Shown: positions 34,264 through 41,912 of the stretch, piece after piece
Numbering within the stretch: the first letter of the stretch is position 1
Layout of the letters: every line of letters starts with the position of its first letter
Source: Firmicutes bacterium CAG:631
GTDB lineage: Bacteria; Bacillota_I; Bacilli_A; RFN20; CAG-631
Direction of reading: 5' to 3'
NCBI GenBank assembly: GCA_000433015.1
Contig: HF998013.1
Span: 57,712 to 99,623, forward strand
Length of the DNA stretch: 41,912 nucleotides
Program-made: the position numbers and the translations under genes
The notes under the pieces: model-generated
What the model saw: only the letters and a program-made list of their open reading frames with translations
Told to the model about the DNA's origin: nothing
Database searches by the model: none

Positions 34264-36882
34264 ATGAAGGAATTACAATCCAAATATAATCATCATGAAG
34301 TGGAAAAAGAAAAGTATGCTCAATGGGTAAAAAAAGGATATTATACAGCAGGCGATCGCTTAAAAAAGCCATTTTGTGCGGTTTTGCCACCTCCAAATGT
34401 GACAGGAATGCTTCATTTAGGACATGCTTATAATGGAACATTACAAGATGTTTTAATGCGATATAAACGATTGAAGGGTTATGATGTACTTTGGGTTCCC
34501 GGAATGGATCATGCAGGTATTGCTACACAAGCGAAAATTGAAAAGAAATTAAGAGATCAAGGCATTGATAAATATCAATTAGGTCGTGAAGGATTTTTAA
34601 AAGTGGCTTGGGAATGGAAAGAAGAATATGCAACGACCATTCGTAAACAATGGGCAAAATTAGGACTTTCTTTGGACTATAGTCGAGAAGTGTTTACTTT
34701 AGATGAAAGACGAAATGAAGCTGTAAGAAAAGTTTTTGTCACTTTATATGAAAAAGGATATCTTTATCGCAAAGAAAAAATTATTAATTGGGACCCCGTA
34801 TTAAAAACGGCACTATCTAATATTGAAGTCGTTTATAAAGAAATAGAAGGGAATATGTATTATTTCCGTTACTACATTGAAAATACTAAAGATTATATTA
34901 TTGTAGGAACGACAAGACCAGAAACCATGTTTGGCGATGTCGCTGTTTTTGTCAATCCAAAAGATAAGCGATATCAACATTTAAAGGGAAAGAAAGTTTA
35001 TAATCCAGCAAATGGAGATTTATTACCGATTTTGTTTGATGAATATGTCGATATTGATTTTGCAACTGGAGCAATGAAATGTACGCCTGCACATGATCCT
35101 AACGATTATTTATTAGGTGAAAAATATCATTTAGAACAAATTGTTTGTATGAATTTAGATGCAACAATGAATCAAAAAGCGGGACAATATGAAGGCATGG
35201 ATCGTTTTGCTTGTAGAGAGGCACTCGTTGAAGCATTAAAACAAAAAGGATTAGTAGAAAAAATCGAAAAAATTCTACATCAAGTCGGACATTCTGAACG
35301 TAGTGATGCAATTGTAGAGCCAACCTTATCTAAACAATGGTTTGTTTCTATGAAAAAATTAGCTCAAAATACATTAAATCGTCAAAAAGGAGAAGATAAA
35401 GTTCATTTTTATCCTCAACGATTTGAAAAAGTCTTTACACAATGGTTAGAAAACATTGAAGATTGGTGTGTTTCTCGACAATTATGGTGGGGGCATCGGA
35501 TTCCTGCTTATTATAAAAAAGGCACAGATGAAATATTAGTTTCTTACCTTCCTCCGAAAGATATTGAAAATTATGTACAAGATGAAGATGTTTTAGATAC
35601 ATGGTTTTCTTCAGCACTATGGCCATTTACAACATTAGGATGGCCTGAAAATACACCCGATTTTCAACGCTACTATCCCAATGATTTATTAGTAACGGCT
35701 TATGATATTATTTTCTTTTGGGTTTCACGGATGATGTTTGAAGCCATCGAATTTACCGATAAAATTCCATTTAAAGATGTTTTAATTCATGGTCTTGTCC
35801 GCGATGAACAAGGAAGAAAAATGTCTAAGTCTTTAGGAAATGGCATTGATCCAATGGAAGTTGTTGATCAATATGGTGCAGATGCTTTGCGTTTCTTTTT
35901 AGTCACAAATAGTGCTCCTGGAATTGATTTTCGCTTTTCTAAAGAAAAAATAAGTTCTAGTTGGAATTTTATTAATAAAATTTGGAATGCTACTCGATTT
36001 GTGCTTATGCATTTAACTTCTTCTTTTGAAGTCAAAGAGTTACAAAATGAAAAGTTACATTTATTTGATCAATGGATTTTAATGCGTTTAAATTATACGA
36101 TTCAAAATATTGAAGAAAATCTAGAAAAGTATGAATTCGCTAATGTTGGTTCTTATTTAACTTCATTTATTTGGAATGATTTTTGTTCCTGGTATATTGA
36201 ACTTTCAAAACTAAATTTAAATGATTCTGAAAAGTCTTTTTGGACAAAACAAGTTTTATATTATGTTTTAAAATCAATGATTATTTTATTACATCCTTTT
36301 GTTCCTTTTGTGAGTGAAGAATTATATCAAGCATTACCTTTTGCGTTAGAATCGATTCATCTAGAAAGTTTTCCAATAGTAAATGAAAGTTTTGAATCTT
36401 CGCAGGTGGAAAAAGAAATGAAAGAAGTTATGGAAATTGTAACTTTTGTTAGAAACTTCCGAAATAATCAAAACATTTCTAATAAGACGATGTTAAGCAT
36501 TTTTGTAGAGACAAAAACAGCATTAGGGAGAAAAATTTTTGATGAAAACAAAAACTTATTTACAAACTTTTTAAATGCAAAGGTAAGTTTATTTGAAAAA
36601 GATATGATCATTCAAGTTACTGATCGTTTGACAACAGAAAATGCGATTTATTCCATTTGCTATGAAAAAGAAGTTCATGTTGAAGAAGAAATATTAAAAT
36701 ATGAAGAAGAACTAAAACGATTAGAACAAGAAGTATTGCGTTGTCAAAAAATGTTAACCAATGAAGGTTTTCTAAAGAAAGCCCCTTTAAATAAAATTAA
36801 CGTTGAAAAAGAAAAATTACAAAATTATATATCTAGAAAAGAAAGCGTTCAAAAACATCTTGATGAACTAAAAAAATCATAA
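34264..36882 (+). CDS. valS: Valyl-tRNA synthetase
   Basis: An 872-residue class I synthetase. The HIGH motif is PPPNVTGMLHLGHAYNG. The editing domain contains GTTRPETMFGDVAV and TPAHDPNDY. The KMSKS loop is GRKMSKSLGNGIDP, followed by the anticodon-binding domain and a C-terminal coiled coil (about 805-870) typical of ValRS. TAGGAGG sets the start. The T-box upstream with a GUC specifier confirms the amino acid. Confidence 0.97.
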   Translation: MKELQSKYNHHEVEKEKYAQWVKKGYYTAGDRLKKPFCAVLPPPNVTGMLHLGHAYNGTLQDVLMRYKRLKGYDVLWVPGMDHAGIATQAKIEKKLRDQGIDKYQLGREGFLKVAWEWKEEYATTIRKQWAKLGLSLDYSREVFTLDERRNEAVRKVFVTLYEKGYLYRKEKIINWDPVLKTALSNIEVVYKEIEGNMYYFRYYIENTKDYIIVGTTRPETMFGDVAVFVNPKDKRYQHLKGKKVYNPANGDLLPILFDEYVDIDFATGAMKCTPAHDPNDYLLGEKYHLEQIVCMNLDATMNQKAGQYEGMDRFACREALVEALKQKGLVEKIEKILHQVGHSERSDAIVEPTLSKQWFVSMKKLAQNTLNRQKGEDKVHFYPQRFEKVFTQWLENIEDWCVSRQLWWGHRIPAYYKKGTDEILVSYLPPKDIENYVQDEDVLDTWFSSALWPFTTLGWPENTPDFQRYYPNDLLVTAYDIIFFWVSRMMFEAIEFTDKIPFKDVLIHGLVRDEQGRKMSKSLGNGIDPMEVVDQYGADALRFFLVTNSAPGIDFRFSKEKISSSWNFINKIWNATRFVLMHLTSSFEVKELQNEKLHLFDQWILMRLNYTIQNIEENLEKYEFANVGSYLTSFIWNDFCSWYIELSKLNLNDSEKSFWTKQVLYYVLKSMIILLHPFVPFVSEELYQALPFALESIHLESFPIVNESFESSQVEKEMKEVMEIVTFVRNFRNNQNISNKTMLSIFVETKTALGRKIFDENKNLFTNFLNAKVSLFEKDMIIQVTDRLTTENAIYSICYEKEVHVEEEILKYEEELKRLEQEVLRCQKMLTNEGFLKKAPLNKINVEKEKLQNYISRKESVQKHLDELKKS

Positions 36883-36886
36883 AGAT

Positions 36887-36923
36887 AAAGACTCCAATAA
36901 AAATAGCGGAGTCTTTTTTTTTA
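36887..36923 (+). terminator. Terminator after valS
   Basis: A 9-bp stem AAAGACTCC/GGAGTCTTT (36887-36895 with 36908-36916), then a T-run. Confidence 0.9.
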
Positions 36924-36976
36924 AAATCTAAAGTTTATTTCAATAATTTTACTATTATAAAATGTGGAGGGATTTT

Positions 36977-37171
36977 ATGTTAGAAAAATTAAAATATCAT
37001 GAATTGACAACAAAGCAATCAAAAGCAATTAGAGGTGGATTTTTAGGCTTAGATGTTGTTACCGCTTTTGTTATTTTATCAATGGTTAGTATTTTGATTT
37101 ATAAAATTTTTGGATGTAAAATGGCTGATATTACTTTACCAGGCGGATTTAAATTTAAATTGCAAGATTAA
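36977..37171 (+). CDS. Small double-glycine-leader membrane peptide, bacteriocin-like
   Basis: A 64-residue peptide. ATG 36977 is chosen because GGAGGG (36966-36971) is ideally spaced; an in-frame ATG at 36962 has no ribosome site. The N-terminal 20 residues (LEKLKYHELTTKQSKAIRGG) resemble a double-glycine export leader of bacteriocins and peptide pheromones. After it come a hydrophobic helix (about 26-45), one Cys and the tail LPGGFKFKLQD with a second Gly-Gly. Its TAA shares one base with the radC ATG, so the two are translationally coupled. No C39-peptidase transporter, immunity protein or modifying enzyme lies in the window. Whether it is exported is inference. Confidence 0.7.
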   Translation: MLEKLKYHELTTKQSKAIRGGFLGLDVVTAFVILSMVSILIYKIFGCKMADITLPGGFKFKLQD

Positions 37172-37872
37172 TGAATTTAAAAAATATTCCGCATTTAGAA
37201 CGTCCAAGAGAAAAGGCCTTAAAAAATGGAATAGAAAGTTTATCGGATGGAGAATTAATTGCTATTTTATTACAAAGTGGAACAAAAGGGATATCGGTTT
37301 TAGAATTGGCTAATCAATTATTAGTTCAATTTGGTGGCTTAACTTCCCTTTTAAAAGCTGAATTGAATGATTTAACATTGATAAAAGGAATTCAGAAAGT
37401 AAAAGCCTTAGAACTTAAAGTTTGTTATGAATTGGCCAATCGATTGAATCAAGCAAAAGAAAATAAAAAAAAGCTTGTCATTACTTCAGCAAAAGAAGTT
37501 TATATGCGTTATCATTTACAAGTAACAAATTATTGCCAAGAGGTGTTTTATGTTTTATTTTTAAATGTAAAATTACAAGTTTTAAAAGAAGAGAAAATGT
37601 TTGTTGGCGGAAGTGAAGCCTCTTATGTAGATTTAAATCTTCTTTTTAAAAAAGCAATACAATGGAATGCCAAAAAAATGATTTGCTTTCATAATCACCC
37701 AAGTGGAGATGCAACCCCAAGCCAAGCGGATTTTTTGTTGACGCAACGAATGCTACATTTAGGTGAGTTTTTACAAATTAAAGTATTAGATCATTTGATT
37801 TTAGGAAAAAATCAATATTATAGCCTCATTGAAAAAAAACTATATTTTATAGAAAATGAGCCATTGCTTTGA
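37171..37872 (+). CDS. radC: RadC family JAB1/MPN-domain protein
   Basis: A 233-residue UPF0758/RadC protein. The N-terminal helix-hairpin-helix part holds LERPREKAL, LSDGELIAILLQSGTKG and IKGIQKVKA. The C-terminal JAB/MPN metal domain has the zinc motif HNHPSGDATPSQAD and closes with LDHLILGKNQYYSL. The family was once linked to DNA repair but its function is unsettled. It overlaps the upstream peptide gene by one base. Confidence 0.92.
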   Translation: MNLKNIPHLERPREKALKNGIESLSDGELIAILLQSGTKGISVLELANQLLVQFGGLTSLLKAELNDLTLIKGIQKVKALELKVCYELANRLNQAKENKKKLVITSAKEVYMRYHLQVTNYCQEVFYVLFLNVKLQVLKEEKMFVGGSEASYVDLNLLFKKAIQWNAKKMICFHNHPSGDATPSQADFLLTQRMLHLGEFLQIKVLDHLILGKNQYYSLIEKKLYFIENEPLL

Positions 37873-37899
37873 CAAGATTTGACAAGTAAATTTTATAAA
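37869..37899 (+). promoter_or_regulatory. Possible promoter with a direct repeat, upstream of the MinC-like gene
   Basis: The 9-base sequence TTTGACAAG occurs twice, ten bases apart (37868-37886), each copy containing a consensus TTGACA. The first is 19 bases from TATAAA (37894-37899). Spacing is not ideal for either copy. Confidence 0.4.
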
Positions 37900-37918
37900 A
37901 TATTGCTTGGTGATAAAT

Positions 37919-38404
37919 ATGGAAGAAAACAAAACTTTTACAATTAAAATAGCATCAAAAGAAAAGTATTTAGAAGGAATCATCAATCAAATAGATGAAA
38001 TTCGTTTTCATCAAAATATTAAAAATCCACAAATTGAGTTAGTATTTGAGAATATATCTTTGAATTCAAAAGAATTATATCGTTTATTTGATGAATTGGT
38101 TGTTCATCAAGAAATTGTGATTCAAAAAATACAATTTATGATGTCCAAAAAAGAAAATTTAGAGAAGAATCAACTCGAAAAAAAAGATTTAGAGTTAACG
38201 ATTATTGGCAATATTGAAAAAGATATAATTATTGTCAGTCCTTGTAATGTGCATGTTGTCGGAAATGTTGCGGGCACTATTATTTTAAAGCATCCTGCAG
38301 ATTCTATTTATAGTAAAGAATTTATTCAATGCAATGCCATTATTCAAGGAAAAGCTTATTATTTTGATTCTTGTGAAAATTTCCATTTTAAAAAACAATC
38401 TTAG
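37919..38404 (+). CDS. MinC-like septum-site protein (putative)
   Basis: A 161-residue protein in two parts. Residues about 1-78 are an alpha/beta domain like MinC-N. The C-terminal part (about 95-160) is rich in short strands with the right-handed beta pattern of MinC-C: LTIIGNIEKDIIIV, VHVVGNVAGTIIL and AIIQGKAYYF match the spacing of VxGxVxxGxxIxxxGDIHVxGxxxG. radC and minC are neighbours in Bacillus (radC-mreBCD-minCD), which supports the call. No MinD follows. Upstream in-frame TTG (37907) and GTG (37910) exist; GGTGAT favours ATG 37919. Confidence 0.6.
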   Translation: MEENKTFTIKIASKEKYLEGIINQIDEIRFHQNIKNPQIELVFENISLNSKELYRLFDELVVHQEIVIQKIQFMMSKKENLEKNQLEKKDLELTIIGNIEKDIIIVSPCNVHVVGNVAGTIILKHPADSIYSKEFIQCNAIIQGKAYYFDSCENFHFKKQS

Positions 38405-38454
38405 TCAACATTCGCCCAATTTCTACATATAAATGATAGTAGTGGGTGAAAAAT

Positions 38455-38931
38455 ATGTTTATCATTAATTTCTTTTTAGAATATGTTTTATTCTTCATAT
38501 TATTAGTTGTATTAACCATTGCCTTATTATCTGAATATGGAAAAATTACAATTCATCGTTCTTTATATTTACCAACGATTTTATTAGGACTGGGACTAAA
38601 TTTTTTATTTTTTGATATTATCATTGATCCAATTTTAGGCATTAGAAGTTCTTTATTAGCCTTATGTGCTGGCATTCTTGTAGGAATGATTTTATTTTTA
38701 TTTCATATCATTACAAAAGAAAATTTTTGTATATTTTTAGCCATTTGTGCCTTTGTCGGAATTTATCGATTTCTTGGTTATATCCTATTTTTACTTGGCG
38801 TTTCAGGAATTTATTTTTTAATTCATCTGGTCACCAAATGTCGATATTTACAAAAGATAAGGTGTATTTGCACAAATGGATTTTTAATTTGTATATCAGG
38901 TATCATTTATAGTATAATAGTATTAATTTAA
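38455..38931 (+). CDS. Polytopic membrane protein, unassigned
   Basis: A 158-residue protein with about six hydrophobic helices. The layout (a P-T-I-L-L-G-L-G segment, a long hydrophobic hairpin, then FVGIYRFLGYILFLLG) recalls prepilin peptidases of the A24 group. The aspartates and the GxGDxK motif of that family are absent, so it is not an active A24 peptidase. GTG 38446 is in frame, but GTGGGTGA better serves ATG 38455. CGCCCA (38413-38418) could pair with this ribosome site (TGGGTG, 38443-38448). Confidence 0.65.
   Translation: MFIINFFLEYVLFFILLVVLTIALLSEYGKITIHRSLYLPTILLGLGLNFLFFDIIIDPILGIRSSLLALCAGILVGMILFLFHIITKENFCIFLAICAFVGIYRFLGYILFLLGVSGIYFLIHLVTKCRYLQKIRCICTNGFLICISGIIYSIIVLI
38889..38918 (+). 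promoter_or_regulatory. Possible internal promoter for ruvAB
   Basis: TTGTAT (38889-38894), an 18-base spacer and TATAAT (38913-38918), inside the last codons of the preceding membrane protein gene. Confidence 0.45.
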
Positions 38932-38945
38932 GGTAGGTGATAGCC

Positions 38946-39512
38946 ATGATATCTTATTTAAACGGAGAAATTGTTGACATCTCATTTGATAGCATTGTGG
39001 TAGATTGTAATGGAATTGGATATCATGTTTATGTTGGAAAACCTCAAGATTTTGCTTACGGCAGATGTTTAGTGCACATTTATTATCATCAAAAAGATGA
39101 TGGCGTTGTCTTATATGGGTTTAAATCAAAAAATGAAAAAGAATTATTTTTAAAATTGATTGATGTCAATGGAATAGGACCTAAAACGGCTAGTGGCATG
39201 ATTGGAGCAACAACGGTTCAAAATCTTATTTCTGCAATAGAAACAGGGAATTTAGCATTTTTAAAAAAGTTGCCTTCTATTGGAGCAAAAGCAGCTCAAC
39301 AAATTATTTTGGATTTAAAAGGGAAATTGATATTAGAAGATAAAAAGCCATCTCAAAGTAAAAATGTTCAATTTGAAGAAGTTTATGATGCTTTGCGGAC
39401 ATTTGGTTTTAAGGTTTCTGAAATTGATGCCGCAATGAATAAAATAGCAAACCTTGAAGAATTAAAAACAGAACAATTGATCAAAGAATGTCTAAAATTA
39501 TTAAGAAAGTAG
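38946..39512 (+). CDS. ruvA: Holliday junction branch migration protein RuvA
   Basis: A 188-residue RuvA. Domain I is an OB fold beginning [13 protein letters not shown]. Domain II carries two helix-hairpin-helix motifs ([36 protein letters not shown]) that grip the junction. Domain III at the C-terminus binds RuvB. AGGTGA is five bases from ATG 38946; the in-frame GTG at 38937 is inside that site. ruvB follows within a few bases. Confidence 0.95.
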   Translation: MISYLNGEIVDISFDSIVVDCNGIGYHVYVGKPQDFAYGRCLVHIYYHQKDDGVVLYGFKSKNEKELFLKLIDVNGIGPKTASGMIGATTVQNLISAIETGNLAFLKKLPSIGAKAAQQIILDLKGKLILEDKKPSQSKNVQFEEVYDALRTFGFKVSEIDAAMNKIANLEELKTEQLIKECLKLLRK

Positions 39513-39519
39513 GATGAAT

Positions 39520-40527
39520 ATGGAAGAAAATCGTATCATGCAAGGAACGAAAATCACAGAAGATGAAGATGAGTTAAAGTTAAGACCTACTTCGCTAAAA
39601 GAATATATAGGACAAGAAGATATTAAAAAAAATTTAGAAGTATTTATTCAGGCTAGCAATGTTCGGAATGAAGCATTAGATCATGTTTTGATTTATGGAC
39701 CTCCAGGACTTGGAAAGACCACTTTAGCTCATGTCATTGCACATGAAAAAAAAGCCAATATCAAAGTGGCTTCAGGGCCTACCATTGAAAGAAGTGGAGA
39801 TTTAGCTGCTATTTTATCAACAATCGAACCAGGGGATATTTTATTTATTGATGAAATTCATCGTTTGCCTAAAGTTGTAGAGGAAGTATTGTATGCAGCG
39901 ATGGAAGATTATGTCATTAATGTCGTCGTTGGAAAAGATAGTAGTGCACGCACATTAGCGATTGATTTGCCTCCATTTACATTAGTAGGAGCAACAACAA
40001 GAGTAGGAGATGTCAGTGCTCCTTTACGAGATCGGTTTGGAATTATTTTTAAATTAAATTATTATCAACAAGAAGACATTGAAAAAATTATTCAAAGAAC
40101 AGCAAGAGTTTTTGATAATGTGATTGAAAAAGATGCCGCTAAAGAACTAGCAAAAAGAAGCCGGGGGACTCCACGCGTAGCCAATCGATTATTTCGAAGA
40201 GTACGTGATTTTGCAACGATAGCCAATGAAGGACATATTACTGAAAAGGTTACCAACCAAGCTTTAGATGCTTTAAAAGTGGATTCAATGGGATTAGATG
40301 ATGTGGATATCCGCTACTTAAAAGGAATTATTGAACGCTTTAAAGGAGGACCAGTAGGAATTGAATCCATTGCCGCAGCCATTGGTGAAGAACAAATTAC
40401 CCTTGAAGATGTTTATGAGCCTTATTTATTACAAGAGGGTTTAATTAATCGAACCCCAAGAGGAAGAATTGTAACAGAAAAAGCTTATCGGCATCTTCAT
40501 ATTCCATATCAACATTCTTTATTTTAA
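39520..40527 (+). CDS. ruvB: Holliday junction branch migration ATPase RuvB
   Basis: A 335-residue AAA+ ATPase. Walker A is [12 protein letters not shown], Walker B FIDEIHR, sensor 1 VGATTR, and the arginine-finger region APLRDRFG. The winged-helix C-terminus includes [15 protein letters not shown] and [16 protein letters not shown]. It drives junction migration with RuvA. ATG 39514 touches AGG directly; AGGA is better spaced for ATG 39520, so that start is preferred. The last nine bases overlap the convergent minus-strand gene. Confidence 0.96.
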   Translation: MEENRIMQGTKITEDEDELKLRPTSLKEYIGQEDIKKNLEVFIQASNVRNEALDHVLIYGPPGLGKTTLAHVIAHEKKANIKVASGPTIERSGDLAAILSTIEPGDILFIDEIHRLPKVVEEVLYAAMEDYVINVVVGKDSSARTLAIDLPPFTLVGATTRVGDVSAPLRDRFGIIFKLNYYQQEDIEKIIQRTARVFDNVIEKDAAKELAKRSRGTPRVANRLFRRVRDFATIANEGHITEKVTNQALDALKVDSMGLDDVDIRYLKGIIERFKGGPVGIESIAAAIGEEQITLEDVYEPYLLQEGLINRTPRGRIVTEKAYRHLHIPYQHSLF

Positions 40528-40896
40528 TTTTGCCTTTTTATCGGCAATATTAACGCCAATAATGCTACCAATGACTAATAATAAAACACGACCTGCGACT
40601 TTTAGATAAATCAATGAAGAGATATTGCTTTTATCAATGAATAAATAATAAATACAAATAATGAGTACATAGACAAGGCAAAGAAGAAGCCCTCTTCCCA
40701 GGCCTTGTTTTTTATTAATCATTCCATAAATGGCACCCACTAAGAAGAATAAAATAAAAGAGACAATCAAAGAAACAATTTCTGGAATTTTACTTGTGGA
40801 TGGAAAATTAATGGATGCTAAAATGACTGAAAATAATAAACTAAGTACAATCAAAGCAACAAAAGAAAATAAAAAGCCTTTTAATATTTTATTCAT
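40519..40896 (-). CDS. TIGR04086-like four-helix membrane protein
   Basis: A 125-residue minus-strand protein with four hydrophobic helices. The segment [19 protein letters not shown] followed by a short loop and a C-terminal helix ending [13 protein letters not shown] fits the TIGR04086/YrzE group of Bacillota membrane proteins of unknown role. AGGTGAT precedes its ATG on the minus strand. It is convergent with ruvB (nine-base overlap) and divergent from the DUF421 gene. Confidence 0.7.
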   Translation of the reverse strand: MNKILKGFLFSFVALIVLSLLFSVILASINFPSTSKIPEIVSLIVSFILFFLVGAIYGMINKKQGLGRGLLLCLVYVLIICIYYLFIDKSNISSLIYLKVAGRVLLLVIGSIIGVNIADKKAKLK

Positions 40897-40957
40897 GAAT
40901 CATCACCTATGAATATATATTCTTTTTTTTCACAAAATATGCCTAGGTGATTAAAAA
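40897..40957. promoter_or_regulatory. Divergent intergenic region
   Basis: This 61-base A/T-rich gap must serve both divergent genes. ATCACCTA near its left end and TAGGTGAT near its right form a perfect 8-base inverted repeat, but each arm is simply the ribosome site of one gene. I could not place a confident promoter for either direction. Confidence 0.4.
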
Positions 40958-41593
40958 ATGGAAGTATTAGAAATTATTGGGAAAACCTTTTTAGCCTATA
41001 TATTTTTAATTATTGTGATTCGAATTATGGGAAAAAGAGAAGTTGGCAATTTAAGTATTTTTGATTTGGCCGTTTATTTTACGATTAGTGATTTAGTAAC
41101 CATGTCTATTGTTGATAAAAGAAATGAGTTATGGCTCCCTGCAGTAAGCGTTGCTTTTTTGGCTTTGATGCAAATTGTTTTATCAAAGATTACAATGAAA
41201 AGTAAACGTGTACGAGATATTATTGACGGGAAAATGTCTTTAATTATCAATGATGGCCAACTTGATTTTGAAGAAATGAAAAAACAAAGATATACAACAG
41301 ATGATTTATTTTCTCAATTAAGAGACAAGGGTTATGATTCTCCAACTTGCATTCGTTGGGCCATTTTAGAAACAAGCGGAAAATTGAGTGTAATTAGTAA
41401 AGATATATCTGTAACAAATTATCCAGATCCTTTAATTACAGATGGGAAAATATCTTTTGATAACTTAAAGGCTTGTCAAAAAACAGAACAATGGTTATAT
41501 AAAAAAATTAACGAACAAAACATAAAAAAAATTAGTGATATAAAATTAGCTTTGCTATTAGAACAAGATCAATTAATTTTGTTTCAAAAGTAA
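40958..41593 (+). CDS. DUF421 (YetF-family) membrane protein
   Basis: A 211-residue protein. Two to three N-terminal helices contain FLIIVIRIMGKREVGNLS and IFDLAVYFTISDL, the DUF421 hallmark. A cytoplasmic alpha/beta domain follows, with the family segment IINDGQLDFEEMKKQRYTTDDL and the strand W-A-I-L-E-T-S-G-K-L-S-V. YetF-like proteins occur widely in Bacillota with no settled function. AGGTGAT is upstream. Its end overlaps the convergent flippase gene by 21 bases. Confidence 0.88.
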   Translation: MEVLEIIGKTFLAYIFLIIVIRIMGKREVGNLSIFDLAVYFTISDLVTMSIVDKRNELWLPAVSVAFLALMQIVLSKITMKSKRVRDIIDGKMSLIINDGQLDFEEMKKQRYTTDDLFSQLRDKGYDSPTCIRWAILETSGKLSVISKDISVTNYPDPLITDGKISFDNLKACQKTEQWLYKKINEQNIKKISDIKLALLLEQDQLILFQK

Positions 41594-41912
41594 TCTAAAT
41601 TTTTTTTGAATGAAATAAATGTTGATAAAAACAGTACAATAAACGCCGACCAGTAATCCAATAACAAGACCATCGGTTTGGAAAAGAGGAATAAAAATAA
41701 AATAAGCAATAATTTTAGCAAGATTACAAATTAATGAATCAATAAAAATATGCTTTTCTAAAGAGAGAGCAACCATTGCAGTTCCTAATGGAGCCTCGAT
41801 ATAATAAACGATGATAAAGAGAGCATATTTTTTTATGAATTCATATCCTTGGGTATGATGATAAAGAAGATTCATAAAAAATTTAGGAGCAAGAAAGATG
41901 GTTAATGAAAAG
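41573..41912 (-). CDS. SpoVB/MATE-like polysaccharide flippase, C-terminal part (partial)
   Basis: The reading frame stays open on the minus strand to the window edge, so the gene starts beyond it; an internal ATG at 41873-41875 is not the start. The visible 112 residues contain FLAPKFFMNLLYH, a loop, then helices with LGTAMVALSLEK and TDGLVIGLLVGVYCTVFIN. This resembles the last helices of SpoVB/MurJ-type oligosaccharide flippases in the MVF/MATE superfamily. Substrate cannot be inferred. Confidence 0.6.
   Translation of the reverse strand, partial: FSLTIFLAPKFFMNLLYHHTQGYEFIKKYALFIIVYYIEAPLGTAMVALSLEKHIFIDSLICNLAKIIAYFIFIPLFQTDGLVIGLLVGVYCTVFINIYFIQKKFRLLLKQN

Noticed and set aside
37110..37313. 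A 67-codon plus-strand reading frame across the peptide-radC junction.
   Set aside because: It lies in another frame inside two better-supported genes and has no ribosome site.
40730..40912. A 60-codon plus-strand reading frame.
   Set aside because: It is antisense to the TIGR04086-like membrane protein, lacks a ribosome site and looks like a complement of hydrophobic codons.
40900..40950. The inverted repeat ATCACCTA/TAGGTGAT as an operator.
   Set aside because: Each arm is the Shine-Dalgarno region of one of the two divergent genes, which explains the symmetry.
1..41912. Mollicute code with TGA as tryptophan.
   Set aside because: TGA ends rlmB, the thioesterase gene and mnmM at natural lengths, and Trp is TGG throughout.

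Overview
The window is AT-rich chromosomal DNA from a low-GC Bacillota bacterium close to the Mollicutes / Erysipelotrichia / Acholeplasma-RF39 part of the tree. Reasons: gene order around rplK-rpoC matches Bacillus in reduced form; strong AGGAGG-type ribosome sites; Firmicute RNA elements (T-box, preQ1-I, L10 leader); an L11 protein with the shortened loop I recall from mollicutes; and Asn at the rifampicin-site residue 526 of RpoB, reported for Spiroplasma. TGA is still a stop codon (rlmB, the acyl-ACP thioesterase gene and mnmM end in it), so the code is standard. A trimeric [FeFe]-hydrogenase and glycolytic genes suggest an anaerobic fermenter, probably gut-associated; the exact taxon is inference.

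Layout. 1-2300: tail of pgk, then tpiA and pyk (lower glycolysis). 2299-3325: a secreted SGNH-hydrolase lipoprotein with an Ig-like domain. 3363-3929: a promoter with a preQ1-I riboswitch driving queT (queuosine-precursor uptake). 4007-8217: hydC-hydB-hydA operon, NAD(P)H/ferredoxin-linked hydrogenase, closed by a terminator. 8239-12077: cysS, rlmB, a SigH-like sigma factor, rpmG, secE, nusG. 12116-22666: rplK-rplA-(L10 leader)-rplJ-rplL, an RsmC-like methyltransferase, rpoB and rpoC. Almost every unit ends in a clear hairpin plus T-run.

22702-30808 is the accessory highlight: one gene with its own promoter and terminator encodes a 2655-residue lipoprotein built from five copies of a ~190-residue module I cannot assign, two compact relatives of that module, six InlB-B-like repeats, two OB-fold pairs, a predicted beta-helix, a Big_2-like domain and a C-terminal beta domain. 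It sits directly after rpoC, where Bacillus has rplGB-rpsL-rpsG-fusA. It is followed by a small four-helix membrane protein.

31404-34000: a tightly packed operon of acyl-ACP thioesterase, mnmM, rdgB and surE. 33984-36923: a valine T-box and valS. 36977-40527: a double-glycine small membrane peptide coupled to radC, a MinC-like protein, an unassigned membrane protein, and ruvA-ruvB. 40519-41912: a TIGR04086-like membrane protein (minus), a DUF421/YetF protein (plus), and the C-terminal part of a SpoVB-like flippase (minus) running off the window.

There is no rRNA, tRNA, CRISPR array or insertion sequence, and no non-coding stretch longer than about 265 bases. The longest, upstream of valS, is the T-box leader.
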